64,000 bases of DNA. Origin: Thauera terpenica 58Eu. Its GTDB lineage: Bacteria > Pseudomonadota > Gammaproteobacteria > Burkholderiales > Rhodocyclaceae. Of this stretch, positions 63,804 to 64,000 are shown piece after piece. Position numbers and translations under genes: made by a program. The notes under the pieces are model-generated. The model saw nothing but the letters and a program-made list of their open reading frames with translations. It was not told where the DNA came from and made no database searches. Numbering within the stretch: position 1 is the first letter of the stretch; each line of letters begins with the position of its first letter. The stretch is from NCBI RefSeq assembly GCF_000443165.1, contig NZ_ATJV01000059.1, positions 62,001 to 126,000 on the forward strand, written 5' to 3'.

Positions 63804-64000
63804 TCAGGTCTTGCCGTCAGCCACGGCGGCCACATTGAGGCCAACGTCGAGCCCACGTGCTCCGACTCCAGCCGGCGCACCGTCCTCGGGCGTCACACTG
63901 ACTGCAGCGGCTGTCCCGGCGGACATCCCAGCCTGCTGCTCGGCAACCCACTGCGCATACCTCTCGGCAGACACCACGTGCACCTCGATCGGCATGAAGC
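63804..64000 (-). CDS. ctaC: cytochrome c oxidase subunit II, C-terminal fragment
   Basis: The 3' end of a gene that continues beyond the window. The visible residues FMPIEVHVVSAERYAQWVAEQQ match the end of subunit II after the CuA site. A further 40 residues (GMSAGTAAAVSVTPEDG...) form an Ala/Gly-rich tail not usual in the core family. Position just upstream of ctaD agrees. Confidence 0.85.
   Translation of the reverse strand, partial: FMPIEVHVVSAERYAQWVAEQQAGMSAGTAAAVSVTPEDGAPAGVGARGLDVGLNVAAVADGKT

Overview
The window reads as chromosomal housekeeping DNA from a GC-rich Gram-negative betaproteobacterium, most likely of the Rhodocyclales (Azoarcus/Thauera-like). The grounds are gene order (queA-tgt-yajC-secDF, tilS-accA, a complete dcw cluster with rnpB just upstream, accBC-prmA), a DAP-type MurE, LpxC, outer-membrane porins, and an aa3 oxidase assembly cluster with DUF2909, DUF2970 and a 38-residue small assembly protein. 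The taxon is inferred from content, not from a database match.

Layout. 1-4.5 kb: an alpha/beta hydrolase, tilS, accA, a BI-1 family membrane protein and an HPF/RaiA-like protein. 4.9-10.7 kb: tRNA-Leu(CAA), divergent from queA-tgt-yajC-secD-secF, closed by a strong terminator and followed by a large inverted repeat. 11-19 kb: a DUF2322 protein, purB, apaG, argJ, secA, a DUF721/DciA-like gene, a small membrane protein and lpxC. 19.3-36.2 kb: the division and cell-wall (dcw) cluster on the minus strand, mraZ-rsmH-ftsL-ftsI-murE-murF-mraY-murD-ftsW-murG-murC-ddl-ftsQ-ftsA-ftsZ, with start and stop codons overlapping at most junctions up to ftsA. It is preceded by a sigma70-like promoter overlapped by three MraZ-type boxes. 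36.4-43.8 kb: rnpB with its terminator, a lipoprotein, pyrC, rsmI, then yraN-diaA-BON lipoprotein (as in E. coli), mpl, an unrecognised gene and a TlpA-like thioredoxin. 44-50.4 kb: accB-accC-prmA, a zinc-ribbon DUF3426 protein, a glycine-zipper lipoprotein, a HIT protein and apaH.

50.6-55.6 kb is the only accessory-looking stretch. It holds a trimeric-type porin, a frameshifted OprD-type porin, a Phd/PIN toxin-antitoxin pair with a palindromic operator candidate, a perfect CIRCE element in front of rpoH, and a DUF433 antitoxin whose partner toxin is cut to about 20 codons against the sco gene. 55.6-64 kb: a minus-strand cytochrome c oxidase and heme A cluster (ctaC fragment, ctaD, small assembly proteins, ctaG, DUF2970, ctaE, surf1, a Sco-like protein, ctaA, ctaB, sco), with a DUF2909 gene on the opposite strand.

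No clear undescribed multi-gene system was found. The observations most worth checking are the CIRCE/rpoH/toxin-antitoxin junction, the decayed DUF433 module, the OprD frameshift, the 186-bp inverted repeat after secF, the tandem repeat that carries a stop codon, and a Sco-like protein that keeps CxxxC but lacks an obvious copper-ligand histidine.
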